Notes: a model not told the origin generated them from the letters alone. Positions 1 to 8,151 are shown, counted from the first letter of the stretch. The stretch: 64,000 bases of DNA from Streptomyces violaceusniger (GCA_005405945.1 BJHW01000001.1:7254001-7318000), one strand, 5' to 3'. Numbers and translations are program-made.

Positions 1-36
1 CCGCCGACTGGCGGGCTGAGCACGGGAAGCCGCCCG

Positions 37-568
37 GGGGTGTCCGGCGGGTCGTGACGCCTGCGGCGGGCTGCTTGCTCCCCTACCCGCCCCTTCCCAC
101 AACTGGGGCGCAGCCCCAGACCCCGGCCCGGAGCTGCGCCCCGGGTTTCGGTCTGGGTTGGCGTTCCGGGTTTCGGTCTGGGGCTGTGCCCCGGGTTCCG
201 GTCTGGTGTTGTGTCCCAGATCCCGGTCTGGGGTTGTGTTCCGAGTTCTCCGGTCCGGGGTTGTGTTCCGGGTTCCGGTTCGGGGCTGTGCCTCAGGCTC
301 CGGTCTGGGGCTGCGTCCCGGGTTCCGGTCTGGTGTTGTGTCCCAGATCCCGGTCTGGGGTTGTGTTCCGGGTTCTCCGGTCCGGGGCTGTGCCCCGGGC
401 TCCGGACCGGAGGCTTCGTCCCTTCCCGCAGTAGCGATATGCGGCTCCGCTGCGTGGCGGGGCTCTGCCCTGGATCCCGGGGTCCAGGGGCGGAGCCCGG
501 TCCGGGGGCTGGGGCGGAGCCCCAGTTTCGGGAAGGGGCGGGGAGGGGAACAGCCCGCCGGACACCCC
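37..568. repeat. Composite intergenic palindromic element, copy 1
   Basis: No gene is supported in 1-643; the open frames there are a by-product of a 24-bp repeat. The ends form an inverted repeat: GGGGTGTCCGGCGGG at 37-51 is the exact complement of 554-568. Further in, GCGGGCTGCTTGCTCCC (66-82) and the GCCCCTTCCCA region (about 88-100) face GGGAAGGGGCGGGGAGGGG (530-548). It holds the motif GATATGCGGCTCCGCTGCG starting at 436. The same motif, GGGAAGGGGCGGGGAGGGG and CCCGCCGGACACCC recur at 18311-18427, so this is a dispersed family. No coding capacity was found, so a MITE-like or REP-like sequence is possible. Function is unknown. Confidence 0.55.
118..430. repeat. Degenerate 24-bp tandem repeat array
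   Basis: About a dozen imperfect copies of a unit close to CCGGGTTCCGGTCTGGGGCT plus GTGC follow each other. A larger block beginning GGTTCCGGTCTGGTGTTGTG is present at 194 and again at 321, so duplication also happened at a higher order. Because 24 is a multiple of three, several frames stay open on both strands. These frames encode low-complexity Gly/Cys/Ser/Val/Pro strings without a ribosome site, and I do not treat them as genes. Confidence 0.7.
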
Positions 569-643
569 GTAGCGGCTGATGAACCCGAAGGGGCCCGGGG
601 AGTTCGCGTACTCCCCGGGCCCCTGCGTACGTCCGGCGGACGA

Positions 644-1303
644 TCAGCCGAGCAGCGGCAGGCCCTTGATCGGCAGGCCCCTGACCGGGAGGTCCGGGCC
701 CTGCGGGGCGCTGGGCGCGGGAGCCTGCGGGGCGGCGGCCGGGGCGGCGGGGGCGGCCGGGGCGGGCCGCGCGGGCTTCGCCGCCTTGCCCTTGCCCTTG
801 GCGTGGGCGCCGCCCCTGCCCTTCCCGTGCCCGAGGGCCCGGCCCTCGCCCTTACCGGCGGCCTTGGCATGGGCGGCCTTGGCGTGCGCGGCCCTGGCCG
901 AGGTGCTCTTGGCCGGGGTGCTCTTGGCGGCCTTGTGGGACTTGGCGGCCTTCCCGCCCTTGGCGGGCTGCCCGGGCTTGGCGGGCTGCGCGGGCTGCGC
1001 GGCGGGCTGCGCGGGCTTGTCCGGGGTCACGTTCGCCGGGGCGGCCTTGCCCGGCAGGATCCCCTTGACGGTCCCGCCGGCCTTGCCGCTGACGTCACCC
1101 GCCGTGCTCCCGACCTGCTGAGAGGCGACGTCGGCGACCTCACCGACCGAGGCGGCGTCCAGCGAGGACAGCCCCAGGTCGGAGGCCTGCGGCTGGGCCG
1201 GCTCCGCCGCACTCGCGGCGCCGGCGGCGCCGACGACGGGAGCCGCGCTCGCCGCGACCAGTAGCGCCGCGCGGGCGATCCGACGGGTGAGAGGGAGGGA
1301 CAT
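644..1303 (-). CDS. Secreted Ala/Lys/Pro-rich protein of unknown function
   Basis: A 219-aa predicted exported protein. The N-terminus MSLPLTRRIARAALLVAAS continues into a hydrophobic Ala/Val core with an Ala-X-Ala type cleavage site near residue 33, a classical Sec signal peptide. After about 60 ordinary residues the chain becomes a low-complexity linker rich in Ala, Lys, Pro and Gly. It ends in short LPxxGLP repeats. The ATG at 1303 is preceded by AAAGGAG at good spacing, which decides against the longer upstream reading. I see no catalytic or nucleotide-binding motif; the highly basic linker suggests contact with wall polymers, but that is inference. The gene upstream, at 1518-2438, is on the same strand. 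Confidence 0.7.
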   Translation of the reverse strand: MSLPLTRRIARAALLVAASAAPVVGAAGAASAAEPAQPQASDLGLSSLDAASVGEVADVASQQVGSTAGDVSGKAGGTVKGILPGKAAPANVTPDKPAQPAAQPAQPAKPGQPAKGGKAAKSHKAAKSTPAKSTSARAAHAKAAHAKAAGKGEGRALGHGKGRGGAHAKGKGKAAKPARPAPAAPAAPAAAPQAPAPSAPQGPDLPVRGLPIKGLPLLG

Positions 1304-1517
1304 GGTGCTCCTTTGACGAGGGGACAATTGGCGTCTGTGTCCGGCGATTCGGACGCTGTGAATACCGCGTGAACCTCGCGAAGGTTGCGGTGCCCCAAGG
1401 CAAAGAGTTGGCAATGCGTCGCATTATCCGTTTCTGCGCGTAATACGCCCGGACCATTCCGCCTTACGTGCCGCTCAATCCACCGTCAGCCGTCCTGAAC
1501 TGCGCTGATTCCATGCG

Positions 1518-2438
1518 CTATCGCATGGTGTCGATCCGTACTTCCGCCCCGGAAATCCCCTTGGCCGGACGCCAACCCGCCCCGGAATTGCGCGCGTTCC
1601 ATTCACGTTGGCCATAAGAGACACGTTCGATGCGCAACTCGTCCGAGTGGGCCACCGCCCAGTGCGCGATCTCCCAGCCGCGCTGCCCGGCGCGCCCCGG
1701 GGCCGCCGCCTCGGGCACCGGAACCACCACCGTGCGTGGCGAGGGGGCGGCCTGCTCGCCGCCGCCGTGCCCGGCCAAGGCGGGCCGCGCCTCCGTCTCG
1801 TCGCCGAACTCCCGCTTGAGCGCGGCCCGTACGCGCACCGGATCGCCCGCCTTGCCGTCGTCCGGCGGCCCCGGGCAGCTGAGGGCCGCCCCGGAACGCC
1901 CGGTGAGGGCGCCGGTCAGCACCACCGCTTCGGTCTCGTGCTTCGCGTACGCCTGCGGGAAGCCGCTGCGCTGCACCCGCTGCGCCGCCACCGTCAGCGG
2001 CAGCCGTGAATAGCCGGGCATCCGCACCAGGTCGTCGTAGAACTTCCCGGCGGCGTAGACCGGATCGCGGATCTGCCGCACATTTCCCCAGCCCTGGGAC
2101 GGGCGCTGCTGGAACAGCCCCTGCGAATCCCGGTCGCCGTGGCGGATGTTGCGCAGCCCCGACTCCTGGAGGGCGGTGGCCAGCGCGATGGTGACGGCCC
2201 GCTCGGGCAGCCCGCGGGAGGCGGCCACGGCCTCGATCGTGGCCGCGTTCACGGTCTGCTCGGGGGAGAGCCGCACCTGGACGCCGCCCGCCCGTACGAC
2301 ACAGCGCGGCGGTCCCACACCGCCCGTCACCAGCTGCGCCGCCAGATATCCGGCCAGGCCCAGCAGTACGGCACAGGCGACCGCGGCCCGCAGCAGCCGG
2401 GCGCGGTGGGAGAAGACGGACAGGGGCACGGGCCACAC
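1518..2438 (-). CDS. Membrane-anchored protein with lysozyme-like conserved domain
   Basis: A 306-aa protein with one N-terminal membrane anchor (about residues 15-37) and an extracytoplasmic domain. The conserved part (about residues 65-170) includes ALQESGLRNI, GDRDSQGLFQQRPSQGWG and a PGYSRLPLTVAAQ segment. This is characteristic of an actinobacterial family related to lytic-transglycosylase-like folds, with the Glu of ALQESG as a candidate catalytic residue (inference). The C-terminal third is variable and Pro/Ala rich. Start GTG 2438 is chosen because the hydrophobic anchor begins there; GTG 2429 is equally possible and neither has a strong ribosome site. It diverges from dapE across a GC-rich spacer with a short tandem repeat. 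Relatives are sometimes auto-named heavy metal transporter; nothing here supports that. Confidence 0.65.
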   Translation of the reverse strand: MWPVPLSVFSHRARLLRAAVACAVLLGLAGYLAAQLVTGGVGPPRCVVRAGGVQVRLSPEQTVNAATIEAVAASRGLPERAVTIALATALQESGLRNIRHGDRDSQGLFQQRPSQGWGNVRQIRDPVYAAGKFYDDLVRMPGYSRLPLTVAAQRVQRSGFPQAYAKHETEAVVLTGALTGRSGAALSCPGPPDDGKAGDPVRVRAALKREFGDETEARPALAGHGGGEQAAPSPRTVVVPVPEAAAPGRAGQRGWEIAHWAVAHSDELRIERVSYGQREWNARNSGAGWRPAKGISGAEVRIDTMR

Positions 2439-2582
2439 GGTACTGGAGCCGCACGCGGCCTGTTTCCCGATCCCGGGTGCGGGGTGGGGAACGCCACGTT
2501 CGCGGGGGTGGCCGGGGGCGACCGGGGGTGGCCGGGGGCCGGGGCCGCCGGGCCCGCGGGCCGACCGGCTAGGGTCGCGGGT

Positions 2583-3653
2583 ATGGCACACCCAGCACTC
2601 GACCTGTCCCTGGACGCGGCCCGGCTCACCGCCCGGCTCGTCGACTTCCCCTCGGTCAGCGGCGAGGAGAAGGCGCTCGCCGACGCCGTGGAGCAGGCCC
2701 TGCGGGCCCTGCCCCAGCTGACCGTCGACCGGGACGGGGACGCCGTCGTGGCCCGCACGAACCTGGGCCGGGACGAGCGGGTCGTGCTGGCGGGCCACCT
2801 GGACACCGTGCCGATCGCCGACAACGTGCCCTCGCGCCTCGACGACGACGGCGTGCTGTGGGGCTGCGGCACCTCCGACATGAAGTCCGGTGTCGCCGTA
2901 CAGCTGCGCATGGCCGCCACCGTGCCCGCACCCAACCGCGACCTCACCTTCGTCTTCTACGACCACGAGGAGGTCGCCGCCGAGCTCAACGGGCTGGGGC
3001 GGCTGGCCAGGAACCACCCCGAGTGGCTGGCCGGGGACTTCGCCGTGCTGCTGGAGCCCACCGACGGCAAGGTCGAGGGCGGCTGCCAGGGCACGCTGCG
3101 GGTACGTGTGAGCACCCGGGGGCGGCGCGCCCACTCCGCGCGCAGCTGGCTCGGCGAGAACGCCATCCACAAGGCGGCCCCGATCCTGGACCGGCTGGCC
3201 GGTTACCTGCCCCGGCGGGCGGAGATCGACGGGCTGACCTACCGCGAGGGCCTCAACGCCGTGACGATCGAGGGCGGCCACGCGACCAACGTCATCCCCG
3301 ACTTCTGCACGGTGACGGTGAACTTCCGCTTCGCCCCCGACCGCTCCGAGGAGGAGGCGCTCGCCCACGTCCGCGAGGTCTTCACCGGCTTCGAGGTCGA
3401 GCTGACCGACAGCGCGCCCGGCGCCCTGCCCGGTCTCACCCATCCGTCGGCCGCCGCCCTCGTGGCGACGCTCGGGGTGGAGGTGGCGCCCAAGGACGCC
3501 TGGACCGATGTGGCCCGCTTCTCGGCGCTCGGCGTGCCCGCCGTGAACTACGGACCCGGTGATCCGAAGCTGGCCCACACCCGCGAGGAGCACGTTCCGG
3601 TCGCCGCCGTCCTGGAGGCCGAAGAGCGACTGCGGGCCTGGCTGACCCGCTAG
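2583..3653 (+). CDS. dapE: Succinyl-diaminopimelate desuccinylase
   Basis: A 356-aa M20-family amidohydrolase that removes succinate from N-succinyl-LL-diaminopimelate in the lysine and peptidoglycan-precursor pathway, in the cytoplasm. The metal ligands are visible in order: His72 in GHLDTVP, Asp99 in CGTSDMKSG, the Glu pair in YDHEEV (129-130), Glu in LLEPTDG and a C-terminal His in AHTREEH. The dimerisation lid domain lies between about residues 175 and 285 (GRRAHSARSW onward). Length fits the family. ATG 2583 starts immediately at the conserved N-terminus although frame remains open upstream. Downstream is the LOG-family gene on the same strand. Confidence 0.95.
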   Translation: MAHPALDLSLDAARLTARLVDFPSVSGEEKALADAVEQALRALPQLTVDRDGDAVVARTNLGRDERVVLAGHLDTVPIADNVPSRLDDDGVLWGCGTSDMKSGVAVQLRMAATVPAPNRDLTFVFYDHEEVAAELNGLGRLARNHPEWLAGDFAVLLEPTDGKVEGGCQGTLRVRVSTRGRRAHSARSWLGENAIHKAAPILDRLAGYLPRRAEIDGLTYREGLNAVTIEGGHATNVIPDFCTVTVNFRFAPDRSEEEALAHVREVFTGFEVELTDSAPGALPGLTHPSAAALVATLGVEVAPKDAWTDVARFSALGVPAVNYGPGDPKLAHTREEHVPVAAVLEAEERLRAWLTR

Positions 3654-3797
3654 GCGGTGCCCGGCGGACCGTGCATCTGTGTGATCAGCGGTTCGGTGGG
3701 TGAGCGTGGCCCGGATTTCGGCTGCAGGCCGCCCGAGGGGCCTACCCTGAACCACAGATCTTTGACCAGATCTTGGTCTTGGCGAAGGGAGCACTCA

Positions 3798-4547
3798 GTG
3801 GGCAACGCCGAAGAAGAGCGAGCGCTGCGGGAGCAGCGTCTGGGCCCGGTCGTGCGCCGCCGCCACCAGATGCGACCCGAGACGACCGACCAGCGGCTCC
3901 TGGACACCCAGGGGGCCACCCACTGGGTGCACGAGGACCCGTTCCGGGTGATGCGCATCCAGTCGGAGTTCGTCGAGGGCTTCGGCACCCTGGCGGAGCT
4001 GGGCCGGGCGATCAGCGTGTTCGGTTCCGCCCGTACGCCCGAGGGGTCCCCGGAGTACGAGGCGGGGGTGCGGATCGGCCGGGCCCTCGCGGAGGCGGGC
4101 TTCGGGGTGATCACCGGCGGCGGCCCGGGCGCGATGGAGGCGGCCAACCGCGGTGCGACCGAGGCGGGCGGTGTCTCGGTCGGCCTGGGCATCGAGCTGC
4201 CGTACGAGCAGGGCCTGAACCCGTACGTCGACATCGGGGTCAACTTCCGCTACTTCTTCGTGCGGAAAACGATGTTCGTGAAGTACGCCCAGGGGTTCGT
4301 GGTGCTGCCCGGCGGGCTCGGCACGCTCGACGAGTGCTTCGAGGCGCTCACCCTCGTCCAGACCAAGAAGGTCACCCGCTTCCCGATCGTCCTCTTCGGC
4401 AGCGCCTACTGGAAGGGCCTGGTCGACTGGCTCACCAACACCCTCATCGCGGAGGGCAAGGCGTCCCCGCACGACCTGGACCTGTTCCACCTCACCGATG
4501 ACATCGACGAGGTGATCGACCTGGTGACCAAGGAGTCCGGCCCCTGA
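3798..4547 (+). CDS. LOG-family protein (TIGR00730; putative nucleoside 5'-monophosphate phosphoribohydrolase)
   Basis: A 249-aa Rossmann-fold protein. The family signature is complete: an early GGGPGAMEAANRGA loop (about residues 106-119) and PGGLGTLDE (about 170-178), which form the nucleotide-phosphate site and the catalytic Arg/Glu region of LOG enzymes. Characterised members release free base from cytokinin-type or AMP-type ribotides; the substrate here is unknown. An N-terminal extension of about 70 residues precedes the core, as is common in actinobacteria. GTG 3798 is preceded by GAAGGGA. It converges on the folP2-type gene with only 25 bp between stop codons. Confidence 0.85.
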   Translation: MGNAEEERALREQRLGPVVRRRHQMRPETTDQRLLDTQGATHWVHEDPFRVMRIQSEFVEGFGTLAELGRAISVFGSARTPEGSPEYEAGVRIGRALAEAGFGVITGGGPGAMEAANRGATEAGGVSVGLGIELPYEQGLNPYVDIGVNFRYFFVRKTMFVKYAQGFVVLPGGLGTLDECFEALTLVQTKKVTRFPIVLFGSAYWKGLVDWLTNTLIAEGKASPHDLDLFHLTDDIDEVIDLVTKESGP

Positions 4548-4572
4548 CCGCGCGCGTTTCCGCACGGTCCCC

Positions 4573-5432
4573 TCAGGCCAGTCCCCGGCGGGCGACCGCC
4601 GGGGCCGGTGGCCCGCGATGGACGACACCATGTCCAGCACCTGACGGGTCTCCGCCACCTCGTGCACCCGGTAGACCCGGGCTCCCAGCCAGGCCGATAC
4701 GGCGGTCGTCGCGAGCGTGCCGATCAGTCGCTCCTTGACCGGACGGTCCAGGCTCTCGCCGACGAAGTCCTTGTTGGACAGCGAGACCAGCACGGGCCAG
4801 CCGGTCTCCGTCAGCTCGCCCAGCCGTCGCGTCGCCTCCAGGGAGTGGCGGGTGTTCTTACCGAAGTCATGGCCCGGGTCGATCATGATCCCGTCCCGCC
4901 GCACCCCCAGCTCGACGGCGCGCTCCGCGAGCTCCAGGGTTACCCGCATGATGTCCTCCACCACATCGTCGTAGCCGATCCGGTGCGGGCGGGTGCGCGG
5001 CCTGGCCCCGCCCGCGTGGGTGCACACCAGCCCGGCACCGTACCGGGCGGCGACCTCGGCCAGCTTGGGGTCGACCCCGCCCCAGGCGTCGTTGAGCACA
5101 TCCGCGCCCGCTTCGCAGACCGCCTCGCCGACCTCATGGCGCCAGGTGTCCACGCTGATCACCACGTCCGGATGGCGCCTGCGCACCTCGGCCACGAAGC
5201 CCACCGTGCGGCGCGCCTCCTCCTCGGCGCTCACGTCGTCGCCCGGACCGGCCTTGACGCCGCCGACGTCGATGATCGCGGCGCCGTCCGCGATCGCCTG
5301 CTCCACCCGGGCCAGGGCGGGTTCGTCGCTGAAGGTCGCACCCTGGTCGTAGAAGGAATCCGGCGTCCGGTTCACGATCGCCATGATCACCCGGTCGTTC
5401 TCGCCGAACTCACGTCGTCCCAGCCGCAGCAT
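4573..5432 (-). CDS. folP2: Dihydropteroate synthase-like protein (FolP2 type), frameshifted near its end
   Basis: A TIM-barrel pterin-binding protein, intact length 286 aa. It shows MAIVNRTPDSFYDQG (pterin site loop), IIDVGGVKAGPG, SVDTWR, NDAWGG and MIDPGHDFGKNTRHS. The main enzyme joins p-aminobenzoate to the pterin pyrophosphate. This gene sits beside LOG, tag and sigE as Mycobacterium folP2 does, and that paralogue is reported not to replace FolP1, so enzymatic activity is uncertain. After ...SIAGHRP the frame is lost in the GGGG run at 4601-4604: adding one base gives a normal short C-terminus and the TGA at 4573-4575. As given, the frame runs on antisense through the LOG gene. ATG 5432 has GAGGGAAG before it. 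Confidence 0.85.
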
Positions 5433-5472
5433 CGAACTTCCCTCACGTCTTCTTCCAGGTTGCGGGCAGCGA

Positions 5473-5519
5473 CGATAACTGTCAGAGGGGCATGGCACGA
5501 TCGGGGCAGACAGTTATCG
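5473..5519. promoter_or_regulatory. 11-bp inverted repeat in the folP2/divIVA-like divergent spacer
   Basis: CGATAACTGTC at 5473-5483 and its exact complement GACAGTTATCG at 5509-5519 are 25 bp apart, between two divergently transcribed genes. The arms are much richer in A and T than their surroundings. This could be a two-site operator or mirrored -10 regions of divergent promoters. No regulator is assigned. Confidence 0.45.
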
Positions 5520-5569
5520 AGGCCGACGGACACAGACTCAACCATGCATCTGACGGGGAGACGATCACC

Positions 5570-6082
5570 GTGTTCTTGTTCTTGCTGATCGCGCTGGTCG
5601 TTGTGGTCGGCGGGGTCACGCTCGCCGTCGTCGGCGGCGGTGACGGCCCGCTCACCGACGCGCCCCCGGACCGGCTGGACGATCCGCTGCCCGCCGACCG
5701 GCCGCTGGCGCGCGCCGACGTGGAGGGGCTGCGGCTCCCCATGACGCTGCGGGGCTACCGGATGGCGGACGTCGACGATGTGCTGGGCCGCCTCGGCGCC
5801 GAGCTCGCCGAGCGGGACGCCCGGATCGCCGAGCTGGAGGCGGCGCTCGCCGGTCCGCGCCCCAAGCCCTTGTCGTCCTCAGGGCCCGGCCCCGATCCGC
5901 TGTCGGCCCCGGAGGGCGACCATGGCTTCGGGCCGAGCGGCCTCGAGGGCCCCGGCCCCGAGCGGCGCGGCTTCGAGGGCAGGGGCTTCGAGGGCAGGGG
6001 CTTCGACGGGATCGGCATCGACGGAAACGGCTTCGACGGAAACGGCTTCGAGGGCCGCGGTTACGAAGGGCATGGCGCATGA
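5570..6082 (+). CDS. Membrane-anchored DivIVA-domain protein
   Basis: A 170-aa protein. Residues 1-25 (VFLFLLIALVVVVGGVTLAV) form a single membrane anchor. A short DivIVA-type motif follows at about residues 60-90, LRGYRMADVDDVLGRLGAEL, then a coiled-coil heptad stretch AERDARIAELEAAL. The C-terminal 45 residues are repeats of GFEGRGF, GFDGNGF and similar units and look disordered. GTG 5570 is preceded by GGGGAG and places the anchor at the start; the longer reading from 5492 adds residues with no family resemblance. Its stop overlaps the ATG of tag (ATGA), so the two are probably translationally coupled. A role at curved membrane or polar growth sites is inference from the motif. Confidence 0.75.
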   Translation: MFLFLLIALVVVVGGVTLAVVGGGDGPLTDAPPDRLDDPLPADRPLARADVEGLRLPMTLRGYRMADVDDVLGRLGAELAERDARIAELEAALAGPRPKPLSSSGPGPDPLSAPEGDHGFGPSGLEGPGPERRGFEGRGFEGRGFDGIGIDGNGFDGNGFEGRGYEGHGA

Positions 6083-6675
6083 GCGAGCGGGGTGTGGTCG
6101 AGGGGCCGGACGGTCTGCCGCGCTGTCCCTGGGGCCTGGAGAGCGAGACCATGGCCGACTACCGCGTCTACCACGACACGGAGTGGGGCCGCCCGGTCCA
6201 CGGCGATGACGCGCTCTATGAGCGGATCTCCCTGGAGGCGTTCCAGTCCGGGCTGTCCTGGCTGACGATCCTGCGCCGCCGGGAGGGGTTCCGGGCCGCC
6301 TTCGCCGACTTCTCGATCAAGAAGGTCGCGGAGTTCACCGAGGCCGACGAGGCGCGGCTGCTCGCCGACCCCGGCATCATCCGCAACCGCGCCAAGATCG
6401 CCGCCACGATCGCCAACGCCCGTGCCGCGTCGGCGCTGGCGCCCGGGGAGCTGAGCGAGCTGATCTGGTCCCACGCCCCGGCGCCCGACGGCCGCCCGGT
6501 CCCGCGGACCTTCGCCGATGTTCCCGCGATCACCCCGGAGTCCACGGCCCTCAGCCGCGATCTCAAGAAGCGCGGCTTCCGCTTCGTCGGCCCCACCACG
6601 GCCTATGCGCTGATGCAGGCATGCGGCCTGGTCAACGACCATCTGGCCGACTGCCACGTCCGCGACGCGGTCTGA
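6079..6675 (+). CDS. tag: DNA-3-methyladenine glycosylase I
   Basis: A 198-aa helix-hairpin-helix glycosylase that removes 3-methyladenine from alkylated DNA as the first step of base-excision repair. Family marks: RCPWGLE at the start, YRVYHDTEWGRPVHGDD, ISLEAFQSGLSWLTILRRRE (the segment lining the base pocket), and the closing zinc ligands in GLVNDHLADCHV, matching the zinc snap of Tag (Cys and His at both ends). The length is normal. The ATG overlaps the stop of the DivIVA-like gene by 4 nt. Confidence 0.95.
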   Translation: MSERGVVEGPDGLPRCPWGLESETMADYRVYHDTEWGRPVHGDDALYERISLEAFQSGLSWLTILRRREGFRAAFADFSIKKVAEFTEADEARLLADPGIIRNRAKIAATIANARAASALAPGELSELIWSHAPAPDGRPVPRTFADVPAITPESTALSRDLKKRGFRFVGPTTAYALMQACGLVNDHLADCHVRDAV

Positions 6676-6752
6676 GCGCCCCGGCCGCCGGCCGTCGGTG
6701 GCCGGGGACGGGGCCGAGGCCGGGTGGCCGGGCGGCCGGGCTGCCGGTCCGC

Positions 6753-7559
6753 TCAGCGGCCGGTGAACCTCGGCTTCTCCTTCTTCACGAACGCGTTCAC
6801 CGCGATGGCGTGGTCGTCCGAGGCCCCCGCGCGGCGCTGCAGCTCGTCCTCCATGGCCAGGGCCTCGGTGAGGGTGTGGCCCGCGGCGAACGCCAGGGAC
6901 TCCTTGATCGCCGCATAGGCCGCGGTGGGGCCCTCGGCCAGCCGCCGGGCGACCGCCGCCGCCTCGGAGGCCAGCTCGTCGGCCGGGACCACCCGGTGGG
7001 CGATGCCCAGGCCGAGGGCCTCCTGGGCGTCGATGGTGTGCGGGAAGAGCAGCAGATCCGCCGCCCGGCCGTAGCCGATCAGCCGCTGAAGGGTCCAGGA
7101 GACACCCGAGTCGGCGGTCAGCGCGACCCCGGCGAAGGAGGTGTTGAAGGAGGCGGTGTCGGCGACGATCCGGTAGTCGGCGGCGAAGGCGAAGCCCGCC
7201 CCGGCGCCCGCCGCGACGCCGTTGACCGCGGCGACCACCGGCTTCGGCATCCCGGCGATCGCGGTGACGATCGGGTTGTAGTGCAGCGCCACCGTGCTCA
7301 TGGTCGAGCCCTCACCGCTGCCGTCGCGGTCGGCGGCCAGCAGGCCGATGTGCTCCTTGAGGTCCTGGCCGACGCAGAAGGCGCGCGGACCGGAGCCGGT
7401 GAGCAGCACGGCCCGCACCGCCGGGCTCTCCGCGGCCTCCAGCAGCGCGTCGCGCAGCGCCTCCTTGGTGTCGATGTTCAGGGCGTTCATCGCGTCGGGA
7501 CGATTCAGTGTGATCGTCGCGAGACCCTCGGTGAGGTCGTAGAGCACGGTGTCGGCCAT
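6753..7559 (-). CDS. Enoyl-CoA hydratase/isomerase family protein (PaaG-like)
   Basis: A 268-aa crotonase-fold enzyme acting on acyl-CoA thioesters. The CoA oxyanion-hole segments are GQDLKEHIG (about residues 68-76) and GVAAGAGAGFAFAADYRI. LTADSGVSWTLQRLIG follows, with the Asp that is catalytic in PaaG-type isomerases rather than the Glu pair of classical hydratases. It therefore resembles 1,2-epoxyphenylacetyl-CoA isomerase, but no other paa genes are nearby and the substrate is open. ATG 7559 is preceded by GGAGG. It is a single gene, convergent with tag and divergent from DUF3117. Confidence 0.85.
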   Translation of the reverse strand: MADTVLYDLTEGLATITLNRPDAMNALNIDTKEALRDALLEAAESPAVRAVLLTGSGPRAFCVGQDLKEHIGLLAADRDGSGEGSTMSTVALHYNPIVTAIAGMPKPVVAAVNGVAAGAGAGFAFAADYRIVADTASFNTSFAGVALTADSGVSWTLQRLIGYGRAADLLLFPHTIDAQEALGLGIAHRVVPADELASEAAAVARRLAEGPTAAYAAIKESLAFAAGHTLTEALAMEDELQRRAGASDDHAIAVNAFVKKEKPRFTGR

Positions 7560-7909
7560 GGCGGTCCTCCGGCGGTGGGGCGAGGCGGGCGGCTCGGGCT
7601 GCGGCCGCATCGGCGGGCCCGGGAGGGGCCCGCCGCGGCGGTCAGCGCACAGCATGCCGGAGATCATGACCGACCGACATGTGGCCTGCGTCAAAGAACC
7701 GACCCTTCGTTCGGTGACGGCGGGCGTACGCTACCGCGATCCCCTCCCCGAATTGGGTGGTTTTGGGGAGCGTCTCGCACAGGCGTTGCCGACCGATGTT
7801 GGTCATCGGGTCGTGCCATGCGGGATAATGAGGAGGAAGCAACGTGTTCGATGCCGGTGACACCTGGGTTGTCGGCTGCGATGAGCTGGTTTCAGGAAGG
7901 GGAACGAGC
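7560..7909. other. Divergent spacer between enoyl-CoA hydratase and DUF3117 genes
   Basis: This 350-bp stretch has no independent gene. It holds a short inverted repeat, ACCGA (7698-7702) and TCGGT (7711-7715), upstream of the hydratase gene that could bind a TetR-type regulator (weak). TTGGTC (7799) and GATAAT (7824-7829) 19 bp apart could be the promoter of the DUF3117 gene. GAGGAGG lies just after them. Confidence 0.35.
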
Positions 7910-8077
7910 ATGGCGGCCATGAAGCCGCGGACGGGCGACGGCCCGCTCGAGGTGACCAAGGAGGGGCGGGGCATCGTCATGCGCGTTCCGCTCGAAGGCG
8001 GCGGTCGGCTCGTCGTCGAGCTGACACCGGACGAGGCCGACGCCCTCGGCGATGCCCTGAAGAAGGTTGTCGGCTGA
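7910..8077 (+). CDS. DUF3117 family small protein
   Basis: A 55-aa protein beginning MAAMKPRTGDGPLEVTKEGR, with the conserved core GIVMRVPLEGGGRLVVEL and a C-terminal helix DEADALGDALKKVVG. The family is actinobacterial, almost invariant in length and uncharacterised. ATG 7910 is chosen because the conserved protein starts here and AGGAAGGGG precedes it. An in-frame GTG at 7844 with a better ribosome site (GAGGAGG, 7830-7837) would add 22 residues. The gene ends just before a strong hairpin. Confidence 0.85.
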   Translation: MAAMKPRTGDGPLEVTKEGRGIVMRVPLEGGGRLVVELTPDEADALGDALKKVVG

Positions 8078-8102
8078 CGGCTTACGGCCCACCATCACCC
8101 GC

Positions 8103-8151
8103 GCGCTGCCCCGGCGGCCGGTACGTCAGGTACCGACCGCCGGGGCAGCGC
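8103..8151. terminator. Bidirectional hairpin after DUF3117
   Basis: The arms 8103-8124 and 8130-8151 are complementary over 22 bp with one mismatch and a 5-nt loop (GTCAG). It lies between the convergent DUF3117 and O-methyltransferase genes, with no U-tract, as is usual in Streptomyces. Confidence 0.75.

Noticed and set aside
54..1264. Three overlapping open frames in the first 1.2 kb of the plus strand
   Set aside because: They depend on the 24-bp repeat array and on the shadow of the secreted-protein gene; no ribosome site or conserved domain.
1518..2438. Heavy-metal transporter annotation
   Set aside because: A single anchor and a soluble outer domain, no metal-binding or transport helices.
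3795..4572. C-terminal extension of folP2 antisense through the LOG gene
   Set aside because: The extension begins at a single-base loss in GGGG; the restored frame gives the normal short C-terminus, and the extension has no family similarity.
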